Shown: positions 18,833-27,968, counted from the first letter of the stretch. The stretch: DNA of 64,000 nucleotides from Qipengyuania pacifica (GCF_019857205.1 NZ_JAHWXO010000003.1:186001-250000), one strand, 5' to 3'. Notes: a model not told the origin generated them from the sequence alone. Numbers and translations are program-made.

Positions 18833-19591
18833 ATGACTAATGACAGGCGCGGAGATGAACCCGACGAAGGACATATTCCCGATTATCCCGAGGGCCGTGA
18901 CTTCGATGTGGATGTCGAAATAGACATCGATGCCGACGATGATCGGGATGGGAGGTTCAGGAAGTCGTTCAGTACGAACAGCTTTTTCGGGCCCGATGGC
19001 ATCTTTGGTCCGAAAGGTCCCTTCGGGCCCGACGGACCGTTCGGACCCAGTGGGCCGTTCGGCGCGGGTGGCCCATTCTCAACCGGCCACCGCCGGGACA
19101 AGAAGCAGCGTACACGCGGGCGGCGCATGTTTGCTCCCGGAGAGTTGCGGTTGCTGCTTCTACACCTGATCGCACATGAGCCGCGTCATGGTTACGAGCT
19201 GATCAAGGCGGTCGAAGATATGACAGGCGGCAGCTATTCGCCGAGCCCCGGCACGGTCTATCCCACCCTGTCGCTGCTCGAAGACGAGGGACTTATCCGC
19301 GAGGTCGAAGGCGACGAACCGCGCAAGGCCTACCGCGCCACCGAAAAGGGACGTGGCGAGTTGACCGACAGGAAGGACGAAACCGACGGACTGATCGAGC
19401 GGATCGAAGGGCAGCGGGAGCGGCGCGCCAAATCGGGGAAGGCCTTCGCGACGCCGGAAATGTTCCGCGCGATCGGGAATCTGGCGACCGTGCTGAAAAA
19501 TCGTGCACGGTCGGGCAAACTAGAAGAAGAGACGATGCGCGAAATCGTCGATCTGGTCGACGACCTCGCCAAGAAGATCGAACGCCTCTGA
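18833..19591 (+). CDS. PadR family transcriptional regulator with collagen-like segment
   Basis: The 252-residue regulator has three parts. Residues 1-45 are very acidic (DVDVEIDIDADDD). Residues 53-82 contain five tandem hexapeptides of the form G-P-x-G-(P/I)-F (the last is GAGGPF). Residues 97-175 form the PadR winged helix (GELRLLLLHLIAHEPRHGYEL ... GTVYPTLSLLEDEGLI). The C-terminal helices from about 180 would dimerise. PadR proteins typically repress transporter or stress genes and respond to small ligands; the ligand here is unknown. The start follows AGGAG with eight bases spacing. The operator just upstream implies autoregulation. Confidence 0.88.
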   Translation: MTNDRRGDEPDEGHIPDYPEGRDFDVDVEIDIDADDDRDGRFRKSFSTNSFFGPDGIFGPKGPFGPDGPFGPSGPFGAGGPFSTGHRRDKKQRTRGRRMFAPGELRLLLLHLIAHEPRHGYELIKAVEDMTGGSYSPSPGTVYPTLSLLEDEGLIREVEGDEPRKAYRATEKGRGELTDRKDETDGLIERIEGQRERRAKSGKAFATPEMFRAIGNLATVLKNRARSGKLEEETMREIVDLVDDLAKKIERL

Positions 19592-19664
19592 CCGGCGTCT
19601 CTCTTTGCTCCCGGTGCCGCACGTGATATTCTGCTGCACCGGGTCGCGAGGGGAGGGTTCAGTC

Positions 19665-20087
19665 ATGAATACATCCATCACGACGCCGTGGCACTTGTGG
19701 GCAGTCGGCATAGTCACGCTACTTTGGAACGGGCTTGGGATCACAAGTTACCTGATGACCGAACTGGGGCAGCTTGACGCCTTGGGAATGTCGTCCAGCC
19801 AGATCGCCTATTTCGATACTTTTCCGGCTTGGGCGACCGGCTTCTGGGCATTAGGCGTCTGGGGGGCGTTTCTAGGTTCGATCCTGCTTCTGGCCCGGTC
19901 GAGATTTGCGATCCATTCGCTGGCAATTTCGATTGTCGGCCTAGTTGGGACGACGTATTTTCAGCGCGTCGCAATCGATCTGCCGGAAGACATGAACAAT
20001 CCGGCGCTCGACGCGGCAATCTGGATCATCACGTTTTTCACCTTGTGGTACGCGATCAGGATGCGCGCGCAGGGCGTCCTCACCTAG
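19665..20087 (+). CDS. Small four-helix membrane protein
   Basis: The 140-residue protein has four hydrophobic segments, at about residues 10-32, 55-78, 84-104 and 114-132, with short polar loops. I recognise no catalytic motif and cannot assign a function; similar small proteins in sphingomonads are annotated only as hypothetical membrane proteins. The ATG at 19665 follows a strong GGGGAGGG ribosome-binding site. It lies 73 bases after padR on the same strand and may be a target co-transcribed with it. Its stop is one base from the converging stop of the glycosyltransferase. Confidence 0.75.
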   Translation: MNTSITTPWHLWAVGIVTLLWNGLGITSYLMTELGQLDALGMSSSQIAYFDTFPAWATGFWALGVWGAFLGSILLLARSRFAIHSLAISIVGLVGTTYFQRVAIDLPEDMNNPALDAAIWIITFFTLWYAIRMRAQGVLT

Positions 20088-20088
20088 A

Positions 20089-21255
20089 TCAGCGTCCGCG
20101 CTGCTTTTGCAAGCGAAGGTATGTGTCGACGACAGATTGATTGATGGCGTCCCAGGAATAGGCGCGAGAGGCTTTTTCGCCATTCGCGCCATGTTCGAGG
20201 CGCAAGGCGTCATCCATGCAGTAGGGGGCAAGTGCTTCCGCACAGGCTTGCGCGAAGGCATCGGGCTTGTCGGGCTCAACGAGTCGTCCGGTCTCGCCAT
20301 CGTTCACGAGACTGGCCGCGCCTGTCGCCCCAGCCGCAACGACCGGCAGACCGCTGGCCATGGCTTCCAGAGTGACATTGCCGAAGGTCTCGGTAATTGA
20401 GGGATTGAAGAAAATGTCTCCGCTGGCGAGCGCCCGGCTGAGATCGGCCCCGGTTCTGAAACCGACGAAGGTTCCCCCGGGCAAAGCCTTTTCGAACCAG
20501 CTGCGAGCGGGACCATCGCCAATGACCAATACCTTGTGAGGTGTCTGGCGCCTGCGTAACTGGACAATGGTCTCGGCGAAAACGTCGAGACCTTTTTCCA
20601 TCACAAGTCGGCCAAGGAACACGATGGCCACATCATCGTCGGCGAGGCCATTTGCTCTTCTCCATTCCAGATCGCGCTTCGACGGATCGAATACGGTCCG
20701 ATCCACGCCGCGCGACCAAAGGGAAATGTCGTCGTGCATGTCCTGCGCCTTGAGCTCTTCGATCTGGCTCTGCGAAGGCGCAACCAGAGCATCGCAACGG
20801 TGGTAGAAGCGACGGAGGAAGGATTCGACCACTGGCTCCAGGAACCCGACGTTGTAATAACGCGGATAGGTTTCGAACCGGGTATGCACCGATGCGAGAA
20901 CGGGAATGTCCCGCTTGCGCGCCCACTTCAAGGCCGAATGGCCGGTAAAATCGGGAGCGGAAAGATGCACCATATTGGGAGCGAAGGCCGCCAAGTCCGC
21001 TCGCGCTTTTGAATCGAGAGGCAGGCCGAGGCGGTATTCCCCCCGACGGGGCACCGGCATCCGCATATTCGGCACGTCCACCAGATCGCCCGTCGGAGGG
21101 AAATCCGGCTTTTCCACTACCGGCGAATACACTCGCAAGGCCGCTCCCTGCCGCAGCAGGTAGTCGGCGAGGCGATTGAGCGCCTGATTGCAGCCGTCGC
21201 GGGTATAATTGTAGTTTCCGCTAAACAGCGCGATGCGAAGATCGGTCACGTCCAT
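20089..21255 (-). CDS. GT-B glycosyltransferase, family 4 type
   Basis: The 388-residue enzyme is a retaining GT4-like glycosyltransferase. The N-terminal domain contains LFSGNYNYTRDGCNQALNRLADYLL and later VHTRFETYPRYY; the C-terminal donor-binding domain contains VIGDGPARSWFE and SITETFGNVTLEAMASGLPVV, whose ETFGN glutamate contacts the nucleotide sugar. Overall it resembles the SqdX/MgtA group of lipid glycosyltransferases. The acceptor cannot be named from sequence; glycolipid synthesis is possible. I chose the ATG at 21255 (MDVTDLRIALF) because the frame upstream encodes unconserved sequence. Confidence 0.85.
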   Translation of the reverse strand: MDVTDLRIALFSGNYNYTRDGCNQALNRLADYLLRQGAALRVYSPVVEKPDFPPTGDLVDVPNMRMPVPRRGEYRLGLPLDSKARADLAAFAPNMVHLSAPDFTGHSALKWARKRDIPVLASVHTRFETYPRYYNVGFLEPVVESFLRRFYHRCDALVAPSQSQIEELKAQDMHDDISLWSRGVDRTVFDPSKRDLEWRRANGLADDDVAIVFLGRLVMEKGLDVFAETIVQLRRRQTPHKVLVIGDGPARSWFEKALPGGTFVGFRTGADLSRALASGDIFFNPSITETFGNVTLEAMASGLPVVAAGATGAASLVNDGETGRLVEPDKPDAFAQACAEALAPYCMDDALRLEHGANGEKASRAYSWDAINQSVVDTYLRLQKQRGR

Positions 21256-21345
21256 TGCGGGCGGCCATAGTCCGGCACGAGGGTTTTGGCGAGTGGTCGC
21301 TTGTCGATACACAGACCCGGTTTGCCGCTTGTCCAGCATTTCGCA

Positions 21346-21373
21346 TTGACTTGCTCACGCGCAACTATATTGC
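21346..21373 (+). promoter_or_regulatory. Predicted sigma-70 promoter for serC
   Basis: TTGACT (21346-21351) and TATTGC (21368-21373) are separated by 16 bases, a reasonable housekeeping promoter. It would start transcription just before the candidate serC leader RNA. This was recognised by eye only. Confidence 0.5.
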
Positions 21374-21380
21374 CGCCGAC

Positions 21381-21425
21381 GGGCCACGCGGTCCCAACGC
21401 CGCGCGAGCTCTCTGCAAGGAGAGA
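21381..21425 (+). ncRNA. Candidate serC leader RNA motif
   Basis: A first hairpin pairs GGGCC (21381-21385) with GGTCCC (21390-21395, one bulged base). A final hairpin pairs CTCTC (21409-21413) with GAGAG (21420-21424), burying the AAGGAGAG ribosome-binding site of serC. This matches the published description of the alphaproteobacterial serC leader, whose last stem overlaps the ribosome-binding site. A covariance-model search was not possible here. Confidence 0.6.
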
Positions 21426-21429
21426 ATAC

Positions 21430-22587
21430 ATGACTGCCGAACCGACGCTCAAACCCGAGCGCCCTTTCTTTTCGTCCGGACCGACCGCCAAGCACAAGGG
21501 CTGGTCTGCCGCCAATCTCAAAACCGAATCGCTCGGCCGCTCGCATCGCAGCGCGCTTGGCAAGTCACGGCTGAAACATGCCATCGACCTGTCCAAGGAA
21601 ATGCTGGGCGTTCCCGAAGACTATCTGGTCGGCATCATGCCTGCCTCGGACACCGGGGCGCTGGAATGCGCAATGTGGACGATGCTGAAGCCCGATCGCC
21701 CGGCGACTGTCGCGGCATGGGAAAGCTTCGGCAACGTCTGGATCCAAGACGCGGTCAAGCAGCTCAAGCTGCCCAAGCTGACCACGCTGGATGCCGATTA
21801 CGGCGAGATCCCGGACCTGGCATTCATCCCGCAGGATAACGACGTCGTCTTTACCTGGAACGGGACCACTTCGGGTGCGAAGATACCGGACACGGACTGG
21901 CTCGCGAAGGATCGCGAAGGCGTGACGATCAACGATGCCACCAGTGCCATCTTCGCCATGGAGATGGACTGGGCGAAGCTCGATGCCACCACGTACAGTT
22001 GGCAGAAGGTGATGGGCTCGGAAGCCCAGCACGGCATGCTGATCCTCAGCCCCAAGGCCGTGGCCCGGATCGAGGAATACGATCCCGAATGGCCGCTCCC
22101 CAAGCTCTTCCGTCTCAAGAAGGGCGGAAAGATCAACACCGGCATCTTCGAAGGCGCGACGATCAATACGCCATCGATGCTCGCGACCGAGGATTACATC
22201 GACGCACTCGAATGGGCGCAGTCGATCGGCGGCCGCAAGGCAATGTTCGAGCGGGCCGATGCCAATGCGAAGCTGGTCAAGGACTGGATCGAGGCGACGC
22301 CGTGGCTGCGCAATATGGTCGCCGATCCGGCCAAGCAGACCAATACCGGCGTTTGCTTCGTCTTCCAGGGCGACTGGTACGACAGTCTCTCCGAAGAGGA
22401 TAAGGCTGGCGTTCCGAAAAAGATCGTCAAACTGCTGGAAGACCGCGACGTCGGGTACGACTTCAACGGCTATCGCGATGCCCCGCCGTCCTTGCGCATC
22501 TGGTGCGGCGGCACGGTCGAGCAGGAAGACCTCAAGCGCCTGCTGCCGTGGATCGAGTGGGCCTACGAGCAGGTCAAGAACGGTTGA
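21430..22587 (+). CDS. serC: Phosphoserine aminotransferase SerC
   Basis: SerC is a PLP-dependent aminotransferase converting 3-phosphohydroxypyruvate to phosphoserine, the second step of serine synthesis, and it also acts in vitamin B6 synthesis. The 385-residue product has the alphaproteobacterial form: RPFFSSGPTAKHKGW near the N-terminus, MPASDTGALECAMWTML, and the PLP-lysine segment YSWQKVMGSEAQHG near residue 195. The C-terminal part has FNGYRDAPPSLRIWCGG. The start ATG at 21430 is set by the AAGGAGAG site inside the leader hairpin. It is followed after 94 bases by serA in one operon. Confidence 0.97.
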   Translation: MTAEPTLKPERPFFSSGPTAKHKGWSAANLKTESLGRSHRSALGKSRLKHAIDLSKEMLGVPEDYLVGIMPASDTGALECAMWTMLKPDRPATVAAWESFGNVWIQDAVKQLKLPKLTTLDADYGEIPDLAFIPQDNDVVFTWNGTTSGAKIPDTDWLAKDREGVTINDATSAIFAMEMDWAKLDATTYSWQKVMGSEAQHGMLILSPKAVARIEEYDPEWPLPKLFRLKKGGKINTGIFEGATINTPSMLATEDYIDALEWAQSIGGRKAMFERADANAKLVKDWIEATPWLRNMVADPAKQTNTGVCFVFQGDWYDSLSEEDKAGVPKKIVKLLEDRDVGYDFNGYRDAPPSLRIWCGGTVEQEDLKRLLPWIEWAYEQVKNG

Positions 22588-22594
22588 TCCGGTT

Positions 22595-22659
22595 GGTGGC
22601 AGGGACCCCCTGCCGCCACCAGCCCTATTTCCAATTCATGACCCGGCCTCATGGCCGGG
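22595..22659 (+). other. Two hairpins in the serC-serA intercistronic region
   Basis: GGCAGGG (22598-22604) pairs with CCCTGCC (22608-22614), with a further three-pair extension after a bulge. CCCGGCC (22642-22648) pairs perfectly with GGCCGGG (22653-22659) around TCAT. Neither has a T tract. They may separate serC and serA transcript levels by partial termination or mRNA stability. Confidence 0.5.
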
Positions 22660-22681
22660 GGCAACGACAGGAGTATCTGTC

Positions 22682-24265
22682 ATGAGCAAGCCCAAAGTCC
22701 TCATTTCGGACAAGATGGACCCGAACGCCGCCCGCATTTTCGAAGAACGTGGCTGCGACGTCGATGTGAAGCCGGGCATGACGCCCGATGAACTGAAGGC
22801 GGTCATCGGCCAGTATGATGGCCTCGCCATCCGTTCGGCCACCAAGGTTACCAAGGATATCATCGATGCCGCGGACAATCTGAAGGTTGTCGGGCGTGCA
22901 GGCATCGGGGTCGACAATGTCGATATTCCCGCCGCCAGCGCCAAGGGCGTGGTGGTGATGAACACGCCTTTCGGCAATTCGATCACCACGGCCGAGCATG
23001 CCATCGCCATGATGTTCGCACTTGCGCGCCAGATCCCGGCCGCAAACGCGCGGACGCAGGCCGGCGAATGGCCCAAGAACGACTTCATGGGCGTCGAGGT
23101 TACTGGCAAGACGCTGGGCCTTATCGGTGCGGGCAATATCGGATCGATCGTCGCTGCGCGCGCTTTGGGACTGCGGATGAAGGTCGTAGCTTATGATCCC
23201 TTCCTCACCGAAGAGCGCGCAGTAGAAATCGGTGTGGAGAAAGCAGACCTCGCCACGCTGCTTGGCAAGGCGGATTTCATTACGCTCCACACGCCGCTGA
23301 CCGACGAAACGCGCAATATCCTGTCGAAGGAGAATCTTGCGAAAACGAAGCCCGGTGTCCGGATCGTCAATTGCGCACGAGGTGGGTTGATCGACGAAGC
23401 AGCGCTGGCAGAAGCCCTCGACAGTGGGCAGGTCGCCGGGGCGGCCCTAGACGTGTTCCAGACGGAGCCGGCCAAGGATAGCCCACTGTTCGGCAAATCC
23501 AATTTCATCTGCACCCCGCATCTTGGTGCGAGCACGACCGAAGCGCAGGTCAACGTCGCGCTGCAGGTGGCGGAACAGATGGCTGATTATCTGGTCAGCG
23601 GCGGCGTTACCAATGCCCTCAACATGCCATCGCTGAGCGCCGAAGAAGCGCCCAAGCTAAAACCCTATATGAAGCTGGCGGAAAACCTCGGCAGTCTCGT
23701 GGGTCAGCTTGCACATGGAAATCTGACCAAGATCAGCATCGAGCGCGAGGGTGCCGCTGCAGAGCTTTCCGGCAAGCCGATCGAGGGTGCGGTTCTGGCC
23801 GGCCTGATGCGGCAGTATTCGGACACGGTAAACATGGTCAATGCGCCTTTTTTGGCCAAGGAACGCGGCCTCGACATCCGGTCCATTCGCCACGAGAAGG
23901 AAGGCGCCTATAACACCCTGCTGCGTGTCACGGTGGGCACCGAGGCTGGCGACCGTTCGGTCGCCGGTACGCTGTTCGGTGCCGATGCGCCGCGTCTGAC
24001 GGAAATCTTCGGCGTCCGGATCGAAGCCGAACTCGATGGCCATATGCTCTATATCGTGAATGAGGACGCGCCCGGTTTCATCGGTCGGATCGGTTCTCTT
24101 CTGGGCGAGAACGGCATCAACATCGGCACGTTCAACCTTGGCCGCCGCGCGGCAGGAGGGGAAGCGGTGCTCCTGCTGAGTGTCGACCAGCCGATCCCGG
24201 ACGACGTCGTAAAGGCGGCCTGCGCGCTGGAAGGCGTGAAGACCGTGATGCCGCTGGCGTTCTGA
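22682..24265 (+). CDS. serA: D-3-phosphoglycerate dehydrogenase SerA
   Basis: SerA oxidises 3-phosphoglycerate to 3-phosphohydroxypyruvate with NAD, the first step of serine synthesis in the cytoplasm. The 527-residue protein is the long form: substrate domain, NAD-binding GAGNIGSIVAARALG near residues 148-162, the catalytic Arg region VNCARGGLIDEAAL near 229-242, the active-site His in TPHLGASTTEAQ near 280, an intervening domain, and a C-terminal ACT domain (MLYIVNEDAPGFIGRIGSLL) that gives serine feedback in many homologues. The ATG at 22682 follows AGGAG. It is paired with serC upstream and hisZ downstream. Confidence 0.97.
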   Translation: MSKPKVLISDKMDPNAARIFEERGCDVDVKPGMTPDELKAVIGQYDGLAIRSATKVTKDIIDAADNLKVVGRAGIGVDNVDIPAASAKGVVVMNTPFGNSITTAEHAIAMMFALARQIPAANARTQAGEWPKNDFMGVEVTGKTLGLIGAGNIGSIVAARALGLRMKVVAYDPFLTEERAVEIGVEKADLATLLGKADFITLHTPLTDETRNILSKENLAKTKPGVRIVNCARGGLIDEAALAEALDSGQVAGAALDVFQTEPAKDSPLFGKSNFICTPHLGASTTEAQVNVALQVAEQMADYLVSGGVTNALNMPSLSAEEAPKLKPYMKLAENLGSLVGQLAHGNLTKISIEREGAAAELSGKPIEGAVLAGLMRQYSDTVNMVNAPFLAKERGLDIRSIRHEKEGAYNTLLRVTVGTEAGDRSVAGTLFGADAPRLTEIFGVRIEAELDGHMLYIVNEDAPGFIGRIGSLLGENGINIGTFNLGRRAAGGEAVLLLSVDQPIPDDVVKAACALEGVKTVMPLAF

Positions 24266-24293
24266 CAAACGATAGGGCAGGGGGCGCGTCATT

Positions 24294-25406
24294 ATGACAA
24301 CAGCTGACGACCTCCTGCCTGTCGGTCTCGAAGACGCTCTGCCGGATCGCGCCCGCAAGATTACTTCTGCGATGCGCGCAGTGCTCGATGCGATGGATGG
24401 CCACGGCTATGATCGTGTCCGCCCTCCACTGGTAGAGTTCGAACAGTCGCTGGCCGGCCGCATGGACGGCGTGGCGACGCGCCGGATGGTGCGTTTTACC
24501 GATCCCGACAGTTTGCGAACACTCGCGCTTCGCAGCGACATCACGGTGCAGATCGGGCGTATCGCGGCGACGGGTATGGCACATGCGCCGCGCCCCTTGC
24601 GCCTTTGTTATGCAGGTGACGTCGCCTTCCTCAGCGCGAGCCAGCTGGATCCGGCACGCCAGCGGTTGCAAATGGGCGCGGAGTTGATCGGAACGGACAG
24701 CGTGGCAGCGGCCAGCGAAATCGTCTCGGTCGCGATCGACGCGCTCACGGCTGCAGGCGTTACCAATATCTCGGTCGATTTTACCTTGCCAGATCTGGTC
24801 GACGCTCTGGCGCAGGATGCCATGCCCCTGGCACCGGACCAGCGCGAAGCGGTGCGGCGCGAACTCGACACGAAGGATGCAGGCGGTCTGCGCGAAGCGG
24901 GCGGCGATGCCTACCTTCCGCTACTCTATGCCACTGGTGACTTTGCGATGGCCATCGACAAGCTCGCCGCGCTTGATGCGGGCGGCGCGCTGGCCAGCAG
25001 GATCGAGGGTTTGAGGACGATTGCGGCGACGATCGGTGAGCGAGCACGGGTAACGCTCGATCCCACGGAACGGCATGGTTTCGAATACCAGAGCTGGTTC
25101 GGCTTCACGCTTTATGGCGACGGAGCGCGCGGCGCGCTTGGGCGAGGTGGGACTTATACTATTCGCGGGAGCGAAGAAGCTGCGACAGGTTTTTCGCTCT
25201 ACATGGACCCGTTGCTCGATGCGCTAGGTGCCACGAATGGCGATGACGGGAAGAAGCTTTTTCTCCCGCTCGGCCATGATCGTGGGACGGCAGCCCGGCT
25301 GCGAGCGATTGGCTGGCGTACGGTGGCGGCGGTTGAACCGACCGACGACCCGCAGCAGCTGGGATGTTCGCATGTTCTGGATGGGGACGCCCCCCGGACG
25401 CTCTAA
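24294..25406 (+). CDS. hisZ: ATP phosphoribosyltransferase regulatory subunit HisZ
   Basis: HisZ is a catalytically inactive histidyl-tRNA-synthetase-like protein that binds short-form HisG and makes the first enzyme of histidine synthesis active and feedback-inhibited. The 370-residue product shows the class II synthetase fold remnants: LLPVGLEDALPDRARK, YDRVRPPLVEFEQSL, RMVRFTDPDSLRTLALRSDIT and PRPLRLCYAGDV, and lacks the anticodon-binding domain of true HisS. hisG is not in this window. The position after serC-serA is typical of this lineage. Its stop overlaps the converging GST stop by four bases. Confidence 0.9.
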   Translation: MTTADDLLPVGLEDALPDRARKITSAMRAVLDAMDGHGYDRVRPPLVEFEQSLAGRMDGVATRRMVRFTDPDSLRTLALRSDITVQIGRIAATGMAHAPRPLRLCYAGDVAFLSASQLDPARQRLQMGAELIGTDSVAAASEIVSVAIDALTAAGVTNISVDFTLPDLVDALAQDAMPLAPDQREAVRRELDTKDAGGLREAGGDAYLPLLYATGDFAMAIDKLAALDAGGALASRIEGLRTIAATIGERARVTLDPTERHGFEYQSWFGFTLYGDGARGALGRGGTYTIRGSEEAATGFSLYMDPLLDALGATNGDDGKKLFLPLGHDRGTAARLRAIGWRTVAAVEPTDDPQQLGCSHVLDGDAPRTL

Positions 25407-26011
25407 TCCGCTGACTTCCATTGCGGATGTTTCCGCATCACCCCGGCGAAAAGGTCCGAGACGAGGAGTCCTTCCAGCCACTTTTGGAGAGCGGGCAGGT
25501 CCAACGCGTCGAACCAAGCACGGTCGGCATTGGCAAACTGACGGATGAAGGGAAAGATTGCGATGTCTGCCAAGCCGCGCCGAGCTCCGCATAGATAGGC
25601 GGTACCGGCCAGCCGCTCGTCGAGTTGCTTGAGGATATCGAACGCTGCCGCCCGGTGCTCTTCTGGGTCCACGTCATCATAGCGGGTCGCGTATTTGTAG
25701 CGATCCAGATGGTGCTTGAAGGGGCCATCATTGGTCTCGATCAAGAGCTGATCGTTTCGATCGAGCCAGCCTTCCGGATCGTTTTGTCCCAATGCCCAGT
25801 GCATGATGTCCAGGCTTTCTTCCAAGGGCGGGGCACCCGGCACGACTAGAACAGGGACCGTTCCCTTGGGTGACACCTCCAGCATCTCGGGCGGCTTGTC
25901 GCGCAACACCACTTCGCGGTGTTCGTAACTGGCACCGCTCACGCTCAACGCCATGCGTGCGCGCATCGCATAGGGACAACGACGGAAACTGTAGAGGATC
26001 ACCTCAGTCAT
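25403..26011 (-). CDS. Glutathione S-transferase family protein
   Basis: The 202-residue protein has an N-terminal thioredoxin-like domain with [12 protein letters not shown] (a CPxA motif at residues 10-13), the cis-proline segment GTVPVLVVP near residue 50 and an acidic SLDIMHWAL segment, then a helical C-terminal domain. The CPYA cysteine suggests a Cys-type GST or dehydroascorbate-reductase-like enzyme, possibly for deglutathionylation; the substrate is unknown. I set the start at the ATG at 26011 ([13 protein letters not shown]), which overlaps the trhO stop by eight bases and implies co-translation. Confidence 0.82.
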   Translation of the reverse strand: MTEVILYSFRRCPYAMRARMALSVSGASYEHREVVLRDKPPEMLEVSPKGTVPVLVVPGAPPLEESLDIMHWALGQNDPEGWLDRNDQLLIETNDGPFKHHLDRYKYATRYDDVDPEEHRAAAFDILKQLDERLAGTAYLCGARRGLADIAIFPFIRQFANADRAWFDALDLPALQKWLEGLLVSDLFAGVMRKHPQWKSAD

Positions 26012-27002
26012 CCGTTTCGATATCATCCTTGCGACCGATATGATCCTGTCCGCGCGCGTCGGCCAACGCCGCCTGCCGGTGCCGCTCGCTGTAACGAGCT
26101 CGCTGTTCTTCGCTGCGTTCGTCATGGCAGCGGTGGCACGATACGCCTTCCACGAAATGCTCGTGCGCCATATCTTCCCCGCTCAAGGGCCGCCTGCACG
26201 CACGACATAGTGAATGATCGCCAAGCTTGAGACCATGGCCCACGCTGACCCGTTCATCGAAGACGAAGCATTCACCGCGCCACAGGCTTTCCTGTTCCGG
26301 AACATGTTCGAGGTAGTTCAGAATGCCGCCTTTGAGGTGGTAGACTTCCTCCACCCCTTCGGAACGAGCGAAGGCGGTCGACTTTTCGCAGCGGATGCCG
26401 CCTGTGCAGAACATGGCGATCTTTGGTGAGCGACCCGTGTCTTCGATCTCTGCCCGCTTGGCGCGGAACCAATCGGGGAACTCTCCGAAGCTTTTCGTTT
26501 CAGGGTCGATCGCCCCTTCGAAGGTGCCAATCTGCACTTCGTAATCGTTGCGAGTATCGATCACAATCACGTCGGGATCGGCGATCAGCGCGTTCCAGTC
26601 TTGGGGATCGACATAGGTACCCACTCCGGACAACGGATCGAGATCGGGCTGGCCCATTGTCACGATCTCCTTCTTCAGCCGCACTTTGGTGCGACGGAAG
26701 GGCATCGTGTCGGAACGCGATTCCTTGACCTCGATGTAGGAGCAGCCGGGCAAGGTACGGACATGAGCGAGAACGGCGTCGATACTATCGTCCGACCCCG
26801 CGATGGTGCCATTGATCCCTTCGCGGGCCAGAAGCAGCGTGCCGCGCACGCCAGCCTTTTCCATACACGCCGACAAATCGGGCTTGATGGACGCGGGATC
26901 GTCAAATCTCGCGAACTGGTAGAGGGCGGCAATGCGGATCGGTAGAGGGGCGGGTTCGGTTTTCACGGCGCCGCCTTTAGCAGTCTCTTTAGCAGGCTGC
27001 AT
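26004..27002 (-). CDS. trhO: tRNA uridine(34) hydroxylase TrhO (rhodanese family)
   Basis: TrhO (YceA family) makes 5-hydroxyuridine at the wobble position of certain tRNAs in an oxygen-dependent way. The 332-residue product has an N-terminal UPF0176-like domain ([16 protein letters not shown]), a rhodanese domain with [13 protein letters not shown] near residue 140, and the catalytic loop [15 protein letters not shown] near 197-211 carrying the nucleophilic cysteine. The C-terminal part contains several Cys and His residues ([24 protein letters not shown]) suggesting metal binding. It precedes the GST gene with an overlap. Confidence 0.9.
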   Translation of the reverse strand: MQPAKETAKGGAVKTEPAPLPIRIAALYQFARFDDPASIKPDLSACMEKAGVRGTLLLAREGINGTIAGSDDSIDAVLAHVRTLPGCSYIEVKESRSDTMPFRRTKVRLKKEIVTMGQPDLDPLSGVGTYVDPQDWNALIADPDVIVIDTRNDYEVQIGTFEGAIDPETKSFGEFPDWFRAKRAEIEDTGRSPKIAMFCTGGIRCEKSTAFARSEGVEEVYHLKGGILNYLEHVPEQESLWRGECFVFDERVSVGHGLKLGDHSLCRACRRPLSGEDMAHEHFVEGVSCHRCHDERSEEQRARYSERHRQAALADARGQDHIGRKDDIETDD

Positions 27003-27020
27003 CCCCGGCTTTTTCCAATC

Positions 27021-27839
27021 TCACTCGTTCAGTTTGCTCGGCTCTGGACCTATCCGGCCATCAGCATCGTCCAATGCGTCGATCCGTGCCATCTGTTCAT
27101 CCGACAGGGTGAAAGAGATCGCCGAGAAGTTTGCTTCGATATGGTCACGGCTGGAAGCCTTGGGAATTGGGCAAAGCCCGTGCTGCAGATGCCACCGCAA
27201 GATCACGGCACTGGCTGAATGACCAGTCTCTTCGGCAATGCTCGCAATCGTTGAATTTTCCATTCCCGCGCCTTGTCCAAGCGGGGACCAGCTTTGCGTG
27301 ACGATACCCATATCGCTATGCTGCTTGCGTAGTTCGCGTTGCTGAAAGGACGGATGCAGTTCAATTTGATTGAGAGCGGGCGTTACTCCAGTGTCGTCCG
27401 CGATCCGCTTCAGATCTTCCGTTCTGAAGTTCGACACGCCGATGGATTTGGCTTTTCCCTGATCGCGAAGCTCGATCAATGCTTTCCACGTTTCGACGAA
27501 CAACCCTTTCTCCGGACAGGGCCAGTGAATGAGCAGCATGTCGACGTTATCACGTCCTAGGCGATCAAGGCACTTATCTGCCGCTTTCAGAGTCCTGTCG
27601 TACCCTTGACTCGCGTTCCAGATTTTCGTCTGCAGGAAGATGTCCGGAGTTTCGGTCAGGCCGTCACCGACGCCGTCTTCATTCTGATAAACGGCTGCCG
27701 TATCGACCATTTTATAGCCAACATCGACGGCCGTCCGCACAGCTTCTGCAGCTTTGTCATTATCGATCTGATACGTGCCGAAGCCAATCTGCGGAAGCTG
27801 GCGGCCATCGTTCAGGGTGAGCATTGGATAGTCTGTCAT
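27021..27839 (-). CDS. Aldo/keto reductase
   Basis: The 272-residue NADPH-dependent oxidoreductase is of the short bacterial aldo/keto reductase group (2,5-diketo-D-gluconate reductase-like). The catalytic tetrad is visible: Asp in YKMVDTAAVYQNE with Tyr nearby (about residues 46 and 51), Lys in FLQTKIWNAS (about 73) and His in LLIHWPCPE (about 105). The cofactor region SPLGQG ... PIPKASSRDHIEAN lies near the C-terminus. The physiological substrate is unknown; detoxification of carbonyls is a common role. It sits 18 bases before trhO on the same strand and is probably first in that three-gene unit. Confidence 0.9.
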   Translation of the reverse strand: MTDYPMLTLNDGRQLPQIGFGTYQIDNDKAAEAVRTAVDVGYKMVDTAAVYQNEDGVGDGLTETPDIFLQTKIWNASQGYDRTLKAADKCLDRLGRDNVDMLLIHWPCPEKGLFVETWKALIELRDQGKAKSIGVSNFRTEDLKRIADDTGVTPALNQIELHPSFQQRELRKQHSDMGIVTQSWSPLGQGAGMENSTIASIAEETGHSASAVILRWHLQHGLCPIPKASSRDHIEANFSAISFTLSDEQMARIDALDDADGRIGPEPSKLNE

Positions 27840-27968
27840 GAAATCTCCTTGTGTTCAGTCAATGGTAGAGCGCAGCAAAGTTTCCGCGGCTTGACGGGAA
27901 ACCCATGGCCCCCTAGGTCGCGCACCGCATTTGAAGCGGGTTTCCGCTTCTCCATTCCATCCCTTGGT

